Below, piece after piece: positions 33,261 through 42,213 of a stretch of 57,572 nt of DNA (the first letter of the stretch is position 1; each line of letters starts with the position of its first letter). Under the pieces are notes generated by a model. The model searched no databases and was not told the DNA's origin. It saw nothing but the letters and a program-made list of their open reading frames with translations. A program made the position numbers and the translations under genes. Origin of the DNA: Caccovicinus sp051878975 (lineage in GTDB: Bacteria > Bacillota > Clostridia > Lachnospirales > Lachnospiraceae). The stretch spans positions 1 through 57,572 of the forward strand of contig JBJELD010000044.1 in assembly GCA_051878975.1 (NCBI GenBank), in the 5' to 3' direction.

Positions 33261-34667
33261 TCAAAGGCTGAGTACGCATTCTTTAAAGATACGTCCTCGC
33301 TCCTCATAATTTTTAAACATCCCCCAGCTTGCACAGGCCGGACTCAGCAGGACGTAGTCACCCATATTGGCATAAGACGCACATACACGCACCGCCTCCT
33401 GCATATCCTCCGCATACATGATATCGTGGAAATCATGCTCCCTCGCGCACTGTGCGATCTTATCCCTGGTCTGCCCGATCAGCACCATATACCGGACCTT
33501 TCCCCCGAAGGACTCAATCCACTCATCATACTCGTTGTGCTTGTCATAGCCGCCGGCAATCAGAATGGTCGGTCCCGGCATAGCCCGGACCGCCTGAATC
33601 GCCGCATCCGGATTGGTCCCCTTGGAATCGTTGTAATACTTCACGCCGTAGCGCTCTGCCACAAACTCGATCCGGTGCTCCACCGCCTTGAACTGGACAA
33701 TGGTCTTCTGAATCGAGGAGAGCGGAACTCCCATGGTCAGGCCGATGGCAACTGCTGCCATCACATTTTCATAATTGTGGCGTCCCAGAAGCTGCAGATC
33801 CTTGACGCATACCACGTCCTCCTGCTTTCCGTCATGACTCCAGACGATCTCCTCGCCCTCCAGATAAAGCCCGTTTTCCAGTTTGTTCCGGCTGCTGAAG
33901 AAAAATACCTTTGCCTTCAGTTCAAACTCCGGCTCCTCCGGTTGTTCTCCGTCCGGCTCCGCCTTCCCTTTTTCCTTCAGCCCGAAACTTCTCAGCACCG
34001 GATCGTCATAGTTCAGGACGATGGTATCCTCCTCCGTCTGATTCAGCGCAATGCTCTTTTTCACATTGATATACCGCTCCATGGTTCCGTGACGGTTCAG
34101 ATGATCCGGTGTAATATTCAGGATCGCGCTGACCTGCGGCCGAAAATCCATGATCGTCTCAAGCTGGAAGCTGGAAACCTCCGCCACCGTCACGGAATTC
34201 TCCTTCGTCTCGAGCGCAACCTCGGTATAAGGAATCCCGATGTTTCCCACCACAAACACGCTGTCAAAATAGTCCTTCATGATCTGTCCGGTCAGCGCCG
34301 TTGTCGTGGTCTTTCCGTTGGTTCCCGTGATGGCGGCCAGGCGTCCCTTGGCACAATGATAAGCCAGCTGGATCTCTCCCCAGATCGGAACCTTCGCCTC
34401 ATCCAGCACGGCTACAAAGGGAGCCTCCAGCGGAATGCCCGGACTGATGATGCACAGCTCCACGCCCAGAAGATCTGTCCGCTTCAGCTCGCCCAGTACA
34501 ACGCTGACATTCTGGCTGTCTTCAAATTTTGCTTTTAATTCTTCCTCATTCAGCTTTTCATTACCGTCATAGAGCACAACTTCCCCGCCCATAGCCAGCA
34601 ACAGCTTTGCCGCTGCGATACCGCTGAGGCCGGTACCTGCCACTAACACCTTCTGACTGCTCAACAC
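33261..34667 (-). CDS. murD: UDP-N-acetylmuramoyl-L-alanine--D-glutamate ligase
   Basis: ATP-dependent ligase adding D-Glu to UDP-MurNAc-L-Ala. The 468-aa protein has the N-terminal nucleotide fold (VLVAGTGLSGIAAAKLL), the ATP-binding GTNGKTTT (115-122) and the central HRIEFV and NDSKGTNPDA motifs. A Glu/Pro-rich insert (about 233-250) lies in the central domain. The start is GTG at 34667 with AGGAGG upstream; the next codon TTG is a possible alternative. Confidence 0.96.
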   Translation of the reverse strand: MLSSQKVLVAGTGLSGIAAAKLLLAMGGEVVLYDGNEKLNEEELKAKFEDSQNVSVVLGELKRTDLLGVELCIISPGIPLEAPFVAVLDEAKVPIWGEIQLAYHCAKGRLAAITGTNGKTTTTALTGQIMKDYFDSVFVVGNIGIPYTEVALETKENSVTVAEVSSFQLETIMDFRPQVSAILNITPDHLNRHGTMERYINVKKSIALNQTEEDTIVLNYDDPVLRSFGLKEKGKAEPDGEQPEEPEFELKAKVFFFSSRNKLENGLYLEGEEIVWSHDGKQEDVVCVKDLQLLGRHNYENVMAAVAIGLTMGVPLSSIQKTIVQFKAVEHRIEFVAERYGVKYYNDSKGTNPDAAIQAVRAMPGPTILIAGGYDKHNEYDEWIESFGGKVRYMVLIGQTRDKIAQCAREHDFHDIMYAEDMQEAVRVCASYANMGDYVLLSPACASWGMFKNYEERGRIFKECVLSL

Positions 34668-34676
34668 AACAACCTC

Positions 34677-35645
34677 CTATAATCCTAAGTACGCCACCAG
34701 GCAGAGGATCGCCGTAACGGTGGCAAAGACTGCAACTACCCGTGTCTCCGACCACCCGCACAGCTCAAAATGATGGTGGATCGGAGCCATCTTAAAGAAT
34801 CGCTTTCCCCTGGTCTTCTTAAAATATGTGACCTGAATGATCACCGACAGAACCTCTGCCAGATAAATAAAGCCGATGATCACAAGGAACAGCGGAATCT
34901 GCATCATAAACACACTGGAGGCCACAAAACCGCCCAGAGCCAGAGAACCGGTATCTCCCATAAACACCTTGGCCGGATACACATTAAACAGCAAAAATCC
35001 CAGAAGACTTCCCACCACTGCACCGGTGATCGGGCTGATGCCGCTGTCCTCGCCCAGCGAAACAATGGTGAGGAAGGTGGCAACCAGAATGGTAACACTG
35101 GTACATAAACCGTCCAGACCGTCGGTAAAATTCACGCCGTTATCGGTTCCCAGCACAATAAAAAACACAGCCGGTATAAACAGAATTCCCAGATTCAAGA
35201 AATATCCGCCGTCAAAACCGCCGGTGAACGGTACCAGCATCCCGGTTCCGACCTCTCCGCTGGTCACCAGATACCAGGCAAATATGCCCGTAATCACAAT
35301 CTGCCCGAGCAGCTTCTGCTTCGGATTCAGGCCCTCTGAACGCTTCATCACAATCTTGATATAATCATCCAGGAAACCGATAATACCAAAGCCCACAGTT
35401 ACAAACAGAATCGGAATAATCTTCGGATAACGGGGAATATAAAACAGGGACGTAATGATAATGCTGGTCAGGATCACCAGACCGCCCATGGTAGGCGTTC
35501 CCTGCTTCTTCAGATGTGCCTGCGGGCCGTCATCCCGGACCTGCTGGCCGAATTTCAGCTTATGCAGAAACGGGATCACCACCGGGCATAAAATTGCACT
35601 GATTGCAAATGCTATTATAATAGCTAAAATCGTTTCATTAATCAT
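34677..35645 (-). CDS. mraY: phospho-N-acetylmuramoyl-pentapeptide-transferase
   Basis: Integral membrane enzyme that makes lipid I from UDP-MurNAc-pentapeptide and undecaprenyl phosphate. The 322-aa protein has about ten membrane segments, the FLDDYIK aspartate pair, NFTDGLDGLC and the C-terminal MAPIHHHFE motif. The start at 35645 follows GAGGTG; an in-frame codon at 35657 is slightly longer without a better site. Confidence 0.96.
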   Translation of the reverse strand: MINETILAIIIAFAISAILCPVVIPFLHKLKFGQQVRDDGPQAHLKKQGTPTMGGLVILTSIIITSLFYIPRYPKIIPILFVTVGFGIIGFLDDYIKIVMKRSEGLNPKQKLLGQIVITGIFAWYLVTSGEVGTGMLVPFTGGFDGGYFLNLGILFIPAVFFIVLGTDNGVNFTDGLDGLCTSVTILVATFLTIVSLGEDSGISPITGAVVGSLLGFLLFNVYPAKVFMGDTGSLALGGFVASSVFMMQIPLFLVIIGFIYLAEVLSVIIQVTYFKKTRGKRFFKMAPIHHHFELCGWSETRVVAVFATVTAILCLVAYLGL

Positions 35646-35728
35646 AGGACACCTCAAATTCTTATGTAGTTACTCCAGCTTCATGGGACAAGAGTCATTA
35701 TGTAGTATACGTCTTTTTCCGGGAATAA

Positions 35729-37495
35729 TCAACTGCTATCTCCCGTTTCTTGGATTCCCAGAATGGGAAGAATATTCCGAAATAAATCCGCAATTACCGG
35801 TGCCGCAATCGTGCCTCCGTAATAGATTCCCTCCGGCTCATCAATGGTAATCAGCGCGATAACCTGTGGATTATCCGCCGGTGCAAAGCCGATGAAGGAA
35901 GAGATATATTTCTTGAGACTTCTCGGCAGTTTCTCCGATGTGGCAGTCTTTCCGCCGATCCGGTATCCTTCCAGCGCCGCCTTCTTACCGCTACCCTCCG
36001 CCACCACCTGCTCCAGAATATAGCGCATGGCAGCGCTGGTTTCCCCGGACAGAATCTCCCGTCCCTGCGGATAGGAAAATTTTTTGATCCAGGTCTCATC
36101 TGCCGACCTTGCAGCCACGGCGAAATGCGGTGTCACCCGTCTTCCCCCGTTGATGATGGAGGATACGGTTGTAATCAGCTGCACCGGCGTAATCTGGAAG
36201 GACTGGCCGAAGGAGACTGTTGCCAGTTCCACCGGCCCCATATTTTCTTTTTTGTGCATGATAGTGGACGCTTCTCCCGGAATATCGATCCCGGTCTTTC
36301 CCTTCAGTCCAAACTGTTCAAAATACCGGCAGTAGGCATCCACCCCCAGTCGCTGCCCCACGTCGATCAGCACCGGATTGCAGGAATTCATCATCCCCTG
36401 CAGAAAGGTTTCGCCTCCGTGTCCGCCGACCTTGTGGCACCGGATCTTCCGGTCCTCCACGATCCGGAAGCCCGGACAGGAAAACCGGTCCTCAAGCGTT
36501 ACCACGCCGGCTTCCAGTCCGGCCGCCGCCGTGATGATCTTGAAAGTAGAGCCCGGCTCATAGGTGTCGCTGACACAGGTATTCCGCCACATCCGGTTCC
36601 GCCGCTCCTGCTTTGTCATCCCGGCAGCCTCCTCCCCGGCAGCCTTCTGCCTGGCACTTTCACTGACCAGATTCTGGTCCAGGGTAAACGGCTCATTCAG
36701 ATTAAATTCCGGCACGTTCACCAGCGCCAGGATTTCTCCGTTCTGCGGATTCATCACCAGAATCGAAACGCCCTTTGCATTTTTCTGTTCCATGGTCTCA
36801 TAAGCCAGCTGTTGGGCATACTGCTGAATATTCACATCCAGACTGGTAATCAGATCATTCCCTGTGACCGGTTCGATCCGTTCCTCCTTTCCGTTCTCCA
36901 GCTCAACCCCTGCCGCATCCGCAAGCGTCAGAATCGTCCCGTTGGCTCCTTTCAGAAAAGACTCATATTTTACCTCCAGCCCAATCACGCCCTGATTGTC
37001 CCCGCCGGTAAAACCCAGCACCTTGGACGCCAGACTGTCAAACGGATAATAACGCTTGTAGTCCTCATCTACTTTCACGCCGGACAGGCCGTAGCTTCGG
37101 ACCCGGTCGCCCGTTTCCTTCTCCACATTGGCAGCAATGACCTCCCTGGAGCTTCTCTTCTCGACTTTTTTGCGGACCTCTTCCTCCGGAAGCTCCAGTT
37201 CCCGGCACAAAACCTCAATGGTCTTCTCCGGCTCCTTGACCTGATTGTGGATCACGGAAATCGTACAGACGGTCCGGTTGTCTGCCAGCACCACCCCGTT
37301 CCGGTCCAGGATCCGTCCTCTGGCCGCTTTTATGGTCCGCTCCCTCTGATGCAAATCTTCCGCTTTTGCAGAGTAATACTGAGACCGGAAGATCATCAGA
37401 TAAAAAAGCCGTCCTGCTAATCCAATCATCATAAGCGACAACAGGAAATAGAGAACGGCTGTTTTTCCCCGGTGACAGGTCTGATTTTCATTCAT
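35729..37495 (-). CDS. class B penicillin-binding protein with KTA in place of KTG
   Basis: Transpeptidase that cross-links septal or spore-cortex peptidoglycan. The 588-aa protein has one N-terminal membrane segment (about 13-34), a dimerisation domain (about 55-210) and a transpeptidase domain with Ser316xxLys319 (GSTFK) and Ser371-Cys-Asn373. The third motif reads Lys516-Thr-Ala (KTATSE) rather than KTG. No PASTA domain is present. AGGAG precedes the ATG. It is the second of two tandem class B PBPs and could be SpoVD-like or PBP2-like; I cannot separate these. Confidence 0.92.
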   Translation of the reverse strand: MNENQTCHRGKTAVLYFLLSLMMIGLAGRLFYLMIFRSQYYSAKAEDLHQRERTIKAARGRILDRNGVVLADNRTVCTISVIHNQVKEPEKTIEVLCRELELPEEEVRKKVEKRSSREVIAANVEKETGDRVRSYGLSGVKVDEDYKRYYPFDSLASKVLGFTGGDNQGVIGLEVKYESFLKGANGTILTLADAAGVELENGKEERIEPVTGNDLITSLDVNIQQYAQQLAYETMEQKNAKGVSILVMNPQNGEILALVNVPEFNLNEPFTLDQNLVSESARQKAAGEEAAGMTKQERRNRMWRNTCVSDTYEPGSTFKIITAAAGLEAGVVTLEDRFSCPGFRIVEDRKIRCHKVGGHGGETFLQGMMNSCNPVLIDVGQRLGVDAYCRYFEQFGLKGKTGIDIPGEASTIMHKKENMGPVELATVSFGQSFQITPVQLITTVSSIINGGRRVTPHFAVAARSADETWIKKFSYPQGREILSGETSAAMRYILEQVVAEGSGKKAALEGYRIGGKTATSEKLPRSLKKYISSFIGFAPADNPQVIALITIDEPEGIYYGGTIAAPVIADLFRNILPILGIQETGDSS

Positions 37496-37577
37496 GCCCG
37501 ACTCCTGTCTTTCCTCGGTTCAGTATATGGAAATTCCGGGCTTTTATTCCTTCTTTTCCGGCCTTCCAAAGAGCGGA

Positions 37578-39974
37578 TCATTCCCTGGCAGGGACCTGTG
37601 TATCCGCAGCGGAAGGCTCCGGTGCCTGCGGACTTTCGCTGTGTTCACTTTCCGGTTCCGGACTCTCCGGCCGGCTTTCCACCACGGCCCCACTGGTTTC
37701 CGGTTCCGTCTGCGGTTCACTGCTCTGTGCGCTTTCCGGCGCCAGAGTACCGGTCTCCTCGGTCTGCTCCTCCCGGTCTCCGGCCTCCGCAAAAGCCGCT
37801 TTCCAGTCGGGCTCCGGCATCTCCTGGCTTTCCGGAACGCTTGGCAGATCCGCCGGAATACCGGATGCCTCACCGTCCGGCTCTACATACTCATCCGTCT
37901 CATAAACCTTGCTCTCCGGCTCGGTTTCCTCCTGCGTCTCGCCCGGCACCATCTCACCACCGGCAGAAATTCCTTCCTCCTGCGGAAGCTGACTCTCGAT
38001 TTCTTCCGAAACCTCCGGAAGCTCCGTATCCGGGAAGACATTCATGTAAGGAAGTGCCTCCGTCAGAATCTGCTGGACAATATTGGTCGCAAAGGTACTG
38101 TGAGGCTGATCCTCCACATGCGGCACATCAATAATCACATAGACAAACAGCTGCGGATCATCTACCGGCGCAAAACCGGCAAAGGATACCAGATAATTTC
38201 CGGTTCCCCGCGGATACTTCTCGGCTGTACCGGTCTTCCCGCCTACCTTGTAGCCGGCCACCTGCGCCGCCTTTCCGGTTCCCTCGGAAACAGTCCGAAA
38301 CAGAGCGTCTTTAATATAATTCGCCGTGCTCTCTGATACCGTCTCCCGCACCAGATTCGGCTCAATTTTTTTGACCACCGAGCCCTGCTCATTCAAAATC
38401 TGCTTCACCACATGGGGTTCATAATAGGAACCGCCGTTGATGACCGAGCAGTAGGCCGCCGCCATCTGAATCATGGTACAGTTAAAATTCTGTCCAAAGG
38501 AATTCGTCGCCAGCGAAGAAGCATTCATCTCGTCTGCATCATAAATCAGAGTACTGGTATCCGCCTCACCCGGAAGATCAATACCGGTTCTGGAGCCGAA
38601 ACCGAACAGCTTCTGGTATTTCACAAAACGGTCCTTCCCCATCATGGCACCGATCTGCATCAGCGCGTCGTTGCAGGAATTCATCAGCGTCTCCGGCACC
38701 GTCTGCATCCCGTGTCCGGTCCGCTTTACACACTTGATGGTCCAGCCGCCCACCTCCTGGTATCCATCACAGTAAAAGCTCTCATTTCCCGTCAGGACGC
38801 CTTCCTCCAGCGCACCTGCAATGGTAAAGATCTTCTGCGGGGAACCCGGCTCATAAGTATCGCTGACACAGAAATTTCTCCAGATCTTATTCCAGGCTAC
38901 CTGGGTTCCCAGGGATTTGATCTCATCCTCCGTGTAATGCTGGGACACCTGATCCTCCGTCAGCTTCGGCTGGTCCGGATTCTTACGTCGGTAATCATCG
39001 ATAGCCTCCTTGATGCCGAACTGACGGAGCTCCTCATCGGTATAGCGCCCGCCCAGATCACGTGGATTGTTCAGATCGAAATGATTCTTGTTGGTCATGG
39101 CCAGCACTTCCCCGTTTTTCGGGTTCATGACAATGGCTGCACTCATATTGCTTCCTGTCGTGCTCTCCCACTGATCAATGTACTTTTCCGCGATTTTCTG
39201 TACATTCACATCAATCGTGGAAACGATCGTATTGCCGTTGGTCGCCGGCTTGATCACCCGCTCCAGGTTCGTCTCCTCATTCAGATAGCCGTATTCCCGT
39301 CCGTTCACTCCGATCAGCTGGCTGTTATAATACTGTTCAATACCGCCGCTTCCGCCTGCGCCGTCTGCCTGTGCAAAACCGATCACATTGCAGGCCAGAC
39401 TGTTGTACGGATACACTCTGCGGTACTCATCTTCAAACCAGACGCCTTTCACCCGTTCCCTGGAATCGGCATCCTGATTCGCCTTGTTGATCTCGGTCTT
39501 CAGGTTCTCAAATTCCACCTTCTGGTCATAGCTTAATTGTCTGGCATACCGGATATAATAAGAATCCGGATGTGCTTCAATTAACGTCCGCAGCTCGGCG
39601 GCATCATAGCCGAATACCTGGGCCAGCGCATTGACCGTAGGCTCCAGATACCGTTCCGGTGCCGTCATGATCTGATTCGGATCCAGGATCAGGTTGTAAA
39701 CCTTCTCGCTGGTTGCCAGAAATGTGCCGTTCCGATCCACAATATCTCCCCTCCGGTAAGGGATCACCCGACTATCATATTCCTGCTGGGATAGTACGAT
39801 CTGTGTATAATCCTCCTGCTTCGTTTTTACGATATTATAAAGCACCATAACTAATGCAAACAAAGCCAGCGTAATTACCAGAACGGTAACCGCCAGCTTT
39901 TCCTGCATGTAAGTCACAAATAACCTCGGACCGTTTTTCTTACCCGGTCTCTTAGTGTTTTGGGATGTCTTCAT
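37578..39974 (-). CDS. class B penicillin-binding protein with long acidic tail
   Basis: Transpeptidase of 798 aa: membrane segment (about 28-48), dimerisation domain, and catalytic motifs Ser378xxLys381 (GSPQK), Ser433-Cys-Asn435 and Lys580-Thr-Gly582. An additional segment (about 300-360) lies before the active serine. After the transpeptidase domain (about 650 on) is a tail of about 150 residues rich in Glu, Pro and Ser, without PASTA repeats. The ATG at 39974 overlaps ftsL by 23 nt and lacks a clear Shine-Dalgarno, so translation is likely coupled. Directly follows ftsL, the usual place of the divisome PBP. Confidence 0.93.
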   Translation of the reverse strand: MKTSQNTKRPGKKNGPRLFVTYMQEKLAVTVLVITLALFALVMVLYNIVKTKQEDYTQIVLSQQEYDSRVIPYRRGDIVDRNGTFLATSEKVYNLILDPNQIMTAPERYLEPTVNALAQVFGYDAAELRTLIEAHPDSYYIRYARQLSYDQKVEFENLKTEINKANQDADSRERVKGVWFEDEYRRVYPYNSLACNVIGFAQADGAGGSGGIEQYYNSQLIGVNGREYGYLNEETNLERVIKPATNGNTIVSTIDVNVQKIAEKYIDQWESTTGSNMSAAIVMNPKNGEVLAMTNKNHFDLNNPRDLGGRYTDEELRQFGIKEAIDDYRRKNPDQPKLTEDQVSQHYTEDEIKSLGTQVAWNKIWRNFCVSDTYEPGSPQKIFTIAGALEEGVLTGNESFYCDGYQEVGGWTIKCVKRTGHGMQTVPETLMNSCNDALMQIGAMMGKDRFVKYQKLFGFGSRTGIDLPGEADTSTLIYDADEMNASSLATNSFGQNFNCTMIQMAAAYCSVINGGSYYEPHVVKQILNEQGSVVKKIEPNLVRETVSESTANYIKDALFRTVSEGTGKAAQVAGYKVGGKTGTAEKYPRGTGNYLVSFAGFAPVDDPQLFVYVIIDVPHVEDQPHSTFATNIVQQILTEALPYMNVFPDTELPEVSEEIESQLPQEEGISAGGEMVPGETQEETEPESKVYETDEYVEPDGEASGIPADLPSVPESQEMPEPDWKAAFAEAGDREEQTEETGTLAPESAQSSEPQTEPETSGAVVESRPESPEPESEHSESPQAPEPSAADTQVPARE

Positions 39975-40428
39975 ACTGTCTTACATACTCGCTTTCTGTT
40001 TTGTTATACAAAATGACCTGATTCTTGTTGGCATACACCATCCCCAAATCTTTTGTCGCCACTTCATACACATGATCCAGATCCACGTATGTATTGATGC
40101 TGGTTTCCAGAGCATCATTCTCGGATTTCATGACCTCCAGCTCCTTCTCCAGCAGCTCAATATTGTGGATTCTGGACGTGATGGAAGACTGTACGTGCAG
40201 ATAATTGACGCACAGGTATAACGTACAGATCGCTGCCACTGTAAGAATAATCACAAAAGGCAAATCCATCTGAAGAGCCTTTTCCTGGTTCCGCCGCACC
40301 GTGTAATCCACCGTTCTGCGGGTCTCCTGGTGTCTGACCTTGCCCGGAACCTGAGCCGGCTTTACTTTTCGAACGGTGTTCCCCTCAATATATTCTCTTG
40401 TCTGGTATGAACTCCTCTTCTCAGCCAT
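39952..40428 (-). CDS. ftsL: FtsL-like septum formation protein
   Basis: Small bitopic divisome protein of 158 aa: a basic cytoplasmic head (about 1-55), one membrane segment (about 57-78), then a coiled coil (about 80-115, with HNIELLEKELEVMKSENDALE) and a short end. Sequence conservation is low in this family, so the call rests on topology and position between rsmH and a class B PBP. GGGAGG precedes the ATG at 40428. Confidence 0.85.
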   Translation of the reverse strand: MAEKRSSYQTREYIEGNTVRKVKPAQVPGKVRHQETRRTVDYTVRRNQEKALQMDLPFVIILTVAAICTLYLCVNYLHVQSSITSRIHNIELLEKELEVMKSENDALETSINTYVDLDHVYEVATKDLGMVYANKNQVILYNKTESEYVRQYEDIPKH

Positions 40429-40483
40429 CTCAGTCTTCCTCCCTTGCCTTTTCCTTATGCCTGTAATAAAAATGTCTAATGTT

Positions 40484-41425
40484 TCAATGCGATTGGCGCT
40501 CAAAAACTCTCAGCTTTGAGCTTTTGGAGCGTTTATTTTCTTCCTCTTCTGCCTCTGTGGGAAGAATGGGCTTTCTGGTAATTACCTTGCCCCTGCTGAC
40601 TCTTCCGCAGACACACACCGGAAAATCCGGCGGGCAGATACAGGGATTTTCATTCTCCCTGAATTTATTTTTCACAATCCGGTCCTCCAGGGAATGGAAT
40701 GTGATGATTGCCAGCCTTCCACCCGGATTTAAAAGCTCAATCATCCGGTCGATGGAATTGGTCAGGACATCCAGCTCTCCATTTAGCTCAATGCGGATTG
40801 CCTGAAAGGTCTGCTTCGCCGGATGGCCTCCGGTCGCCCGGATCTTTGCCGGAATCGCCGCCTTGATCGCGTCGATCAATTCGCCTGTAGTTTCAATCGG
40901 CTTCTCCTGCCGCTTCCTTACAATATGCTTGGCAATGTTCTTTGCAAATTTATCTTCTCCGTAATCCCGAATGATCCGGTAAAGGTCCAACTCGCTGTAG
41001 GTATTCACAATATCCGCAGCCGTCATCGTCTTCCGCTGATCCATCCTCATATCCAGCGGCGCATCCTCCCGATAGGTAAAGCCGCGCTCCGGTGTATCCA
41101 GCTGATACGAAGAAACTCCCAGATCCAGATAAATCCCATCTACCTTCCCGATCCCCAGGCTTTCCAGGACCTGCGGGGTCTCCACATAATTGCTTCTGAC
41201 GATGGTTACCCGGTCTTTAAATTCCTCCAGCCGCTTCGATGCCGCTGCAATGGCATCCGCATCCTGGTCAATTCCAATCAGTCTTCCGTTCTTATCAAGG
41301 CGCCTGCAGAGCTCATATGCATGGCCGCCTCCTCCTAAGGTACCGTCCACATAAATGCCGTCTGGTTTCACATTCAGGCTGTCTATGGTCTCGTGAAGCA
41401 GAACTGATTTATGCTCAAATTCCAT
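40484..41425 (-). CDS. rsmH: 16S rRNA (cytosine1402-N4)-methyltransferase
   Basis: SAM-dependent enzyme that N4-methylates C1402 of 16S rRNA. The 313-aa protein has HKSVLLHETIDSLN at the start, the SAM motif DGTLGGGGHA, DLGVSSYQLD and RAFQ-type RIELNGEL... region, ending in TFHSLEDRIVK. Its ATG follows the mraZ TAA with no gap, so the two are coupled. Confidence 0.97.
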   Translation of the reverse strand: MEFEHKSVLLHETIDSLNVKPDGIYVDGTLGGGGHAYELCRRLDKNGRLIGIDQDADAIAAASKRLEEFKDRVTIVRSNYVETPQVLESLGIGKVDGIYLDLGVSSYQLDTPERGFTYREDAPLDMRMDQRKTMTAADIVNTYSELDLYRIIRDYGEDKFAKNIAKHIVRKRQEKPIETTGELIDAIKAAIPAKIRATGGHPAKQTFQAIRIELNGELDVLTNSIDRMIELLNPGGRLAIITFHSLEDRIVKNKFRENENPCICPPDFPVCVCGRVSRGKVITRKPILPTEAEEEENKRSKSSKLRVFERQSH

Positions 41426-41851
41426 TTAAATTCCCAGTCCTTCCATATTTTCTGCGATTTCTTCCATGTCATCGTAGGAGTTGGCTTCCAGCCAGCGGTC
41501 CTTTGCCCAGATCTCAATCCGGCTTCCCACGCCTACCAGCACGGCGTCCTTTTCAATTCCGGCAAAATCCCGAAGAACTGCCGGAAGAAGGATTCTTCCC
41601 TGCTTGTCTACTTCGCAGACAGTGGCGCCTGCCAGGAAAAATCTTGAGAACTTTCTGGCATTGGCATTGGTAAGCGGGAGTGCATGGAGCTTTTCTTCCA
41701 GGGCTTTCCATTCGGTGTTTTCATACACAAACAAGCAGCCGTCCAGTCCCTTCGTAACAACGAATTCATCTCCCAGCTGCTCTCTGAATTTGGAAGGTAC
41801 GATGAGACGTCCCTTCGCATCAACTGTATGATTGTATTCACCCATGAACAT
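41426..41851 (-). CDS. mraZ: transcriptional regulator MraZ
   Basis: AbrB-fold DNA-binding protein that in E. coli and others represses its own dcw operon through repeated boxes. The 141-aa protein starts MFMGEYNHTVDAKGRLIVPSKFRE and contains the second repeat VCEVDKQGRILLPAVLRDFAG. The start at 41851 has AGGTGA upstream and fits the family; a longer in-frame codon at 41884 would add 11 residues and run into the operator. First gene of the dcw cluster. Confidence 0.96.
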   Translation of the reverse strand: MFMGEYNHTVDAKGRLIVPSKFREQLGDEFVVTKGLDGCLFVYENTEWKALEEKLHALPLTNANARKFSRFFLAGATVCEVDKQGRILLPAVLRDFAGIEKDAVLVGVGSRIEIWAKDRWLEANSYDDMEEIAENMEGLGI

Positions 41852-41885
41852 ACAAATCACCTGGCATCCATTCCATACAGCCAAT

Positions 41886-41931
41886 CCACTTGGCTACCCC
41901 TTTGTTCCACTTTCTACCACTTTCCACCACT
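41886..41931 (-). promoter_or_regulatory. MraZ operator: tandem AGTGG boxes
   Basis: On the minus strand four boxes, AGTGG, AGTGG, AGTGG and AGGGG, start every 10 nt (41927-41931, 41917-41921, 41907-41911, 41897-41901), with a fifth AGTGG 11 nt on (41886-41890). They lie between the -10 box and mraZ. Spacing of one helical turn matches the repeated G-rich boxes known to bind MraZ. Confidence 0.85.
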
Positions 41932-41940
41932 CGTATTTTC

Positions 41941-41969
41941 ATTTTAGTACATCCCCGGGAAAATATCAA
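41941..41969 (-). promoter_or_regulatory. sigma-A promoter of the dcw operon
   Basis: On the minus strand TTGATA (41964-41969), 17 nt, TAAAAT (41941-41946), just upstream of the MraZ boxes. Confidence 0.82.
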
Positions 41970-41989
41970 GAAAATTTTCAAGAATTGAA

Positions 41990-42039
41990 AAAAAATCAAA
42001 GGAAGAAATAAGGCAGCTGCACCGGTGTCTGCAGCCGCC
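41990..42039 (-). terminator. terminator after the Spo0E-like gene
   Basis: On the minus strand a 10-bp stem with one G-T pair (42030-42039 with 42012-42021) around an 8-nt loop, followed by a T-rich tail that ends in seven T. It separates the lgt unit from the dcw promoter. Confidence 0.75.
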
Positions 42040-42057
42040 TCAACATATGCGATTTTT

Positions 42058-42213
42058 TTAAAATCCTGCCACGATATATTGTTCAATCCAATGGTCCAGT
42101 TCCACACTGTACTGATAAATCTGTTCGTAATCCAGTCCCTCGTCAATGCTGGCATTCAATACCATTCTTGCCGATTCAATTTTTTCGATTAATTCGTTTT
42201 TTGAAAGATTCAT
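42058..42213 (-). CDS. Spo0E-like aspartyl-phosphate phosphatase
   Basis: A 51-aa helical protein. SVELD (36-40), followed by HWIEQYI, fits the S(Q/x)xLD motif of Spo0E-type phosphatases, which remove phosphate from Spo0A~P and delay sporulation. AAAGGAGA lies 7 nt before the ATG at 42213, and the ATG overlaps the lgt stop by 4 nt (ATGA), so it is translated with lgt. The in-frame codon at 42303 lies inside lgt and was not used. Function is inferred from motif, size and host. Confidence 0.78.
   Translation of the reverse strand: MNLSKNELIEKIESARMVLNASIDEGLDYEQIYQYSVELDHWIEQYIVAGF

Noticed and set aside
33150..34538. 462-aa plus-strand open frame
   Set aside because: Antisense to murD and the start of ftsW, whose families are certain; no promoter or ribosome site.
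36125..37420. 431-aa plus-strand open frame
   Set aside because: Antisense to a class B PBP with clear motifs; shadow of codon bias.
38412..39536. 374-aa plus-strand open frame
   Set aside because: Antisense to the second class B PBP; no start signals.
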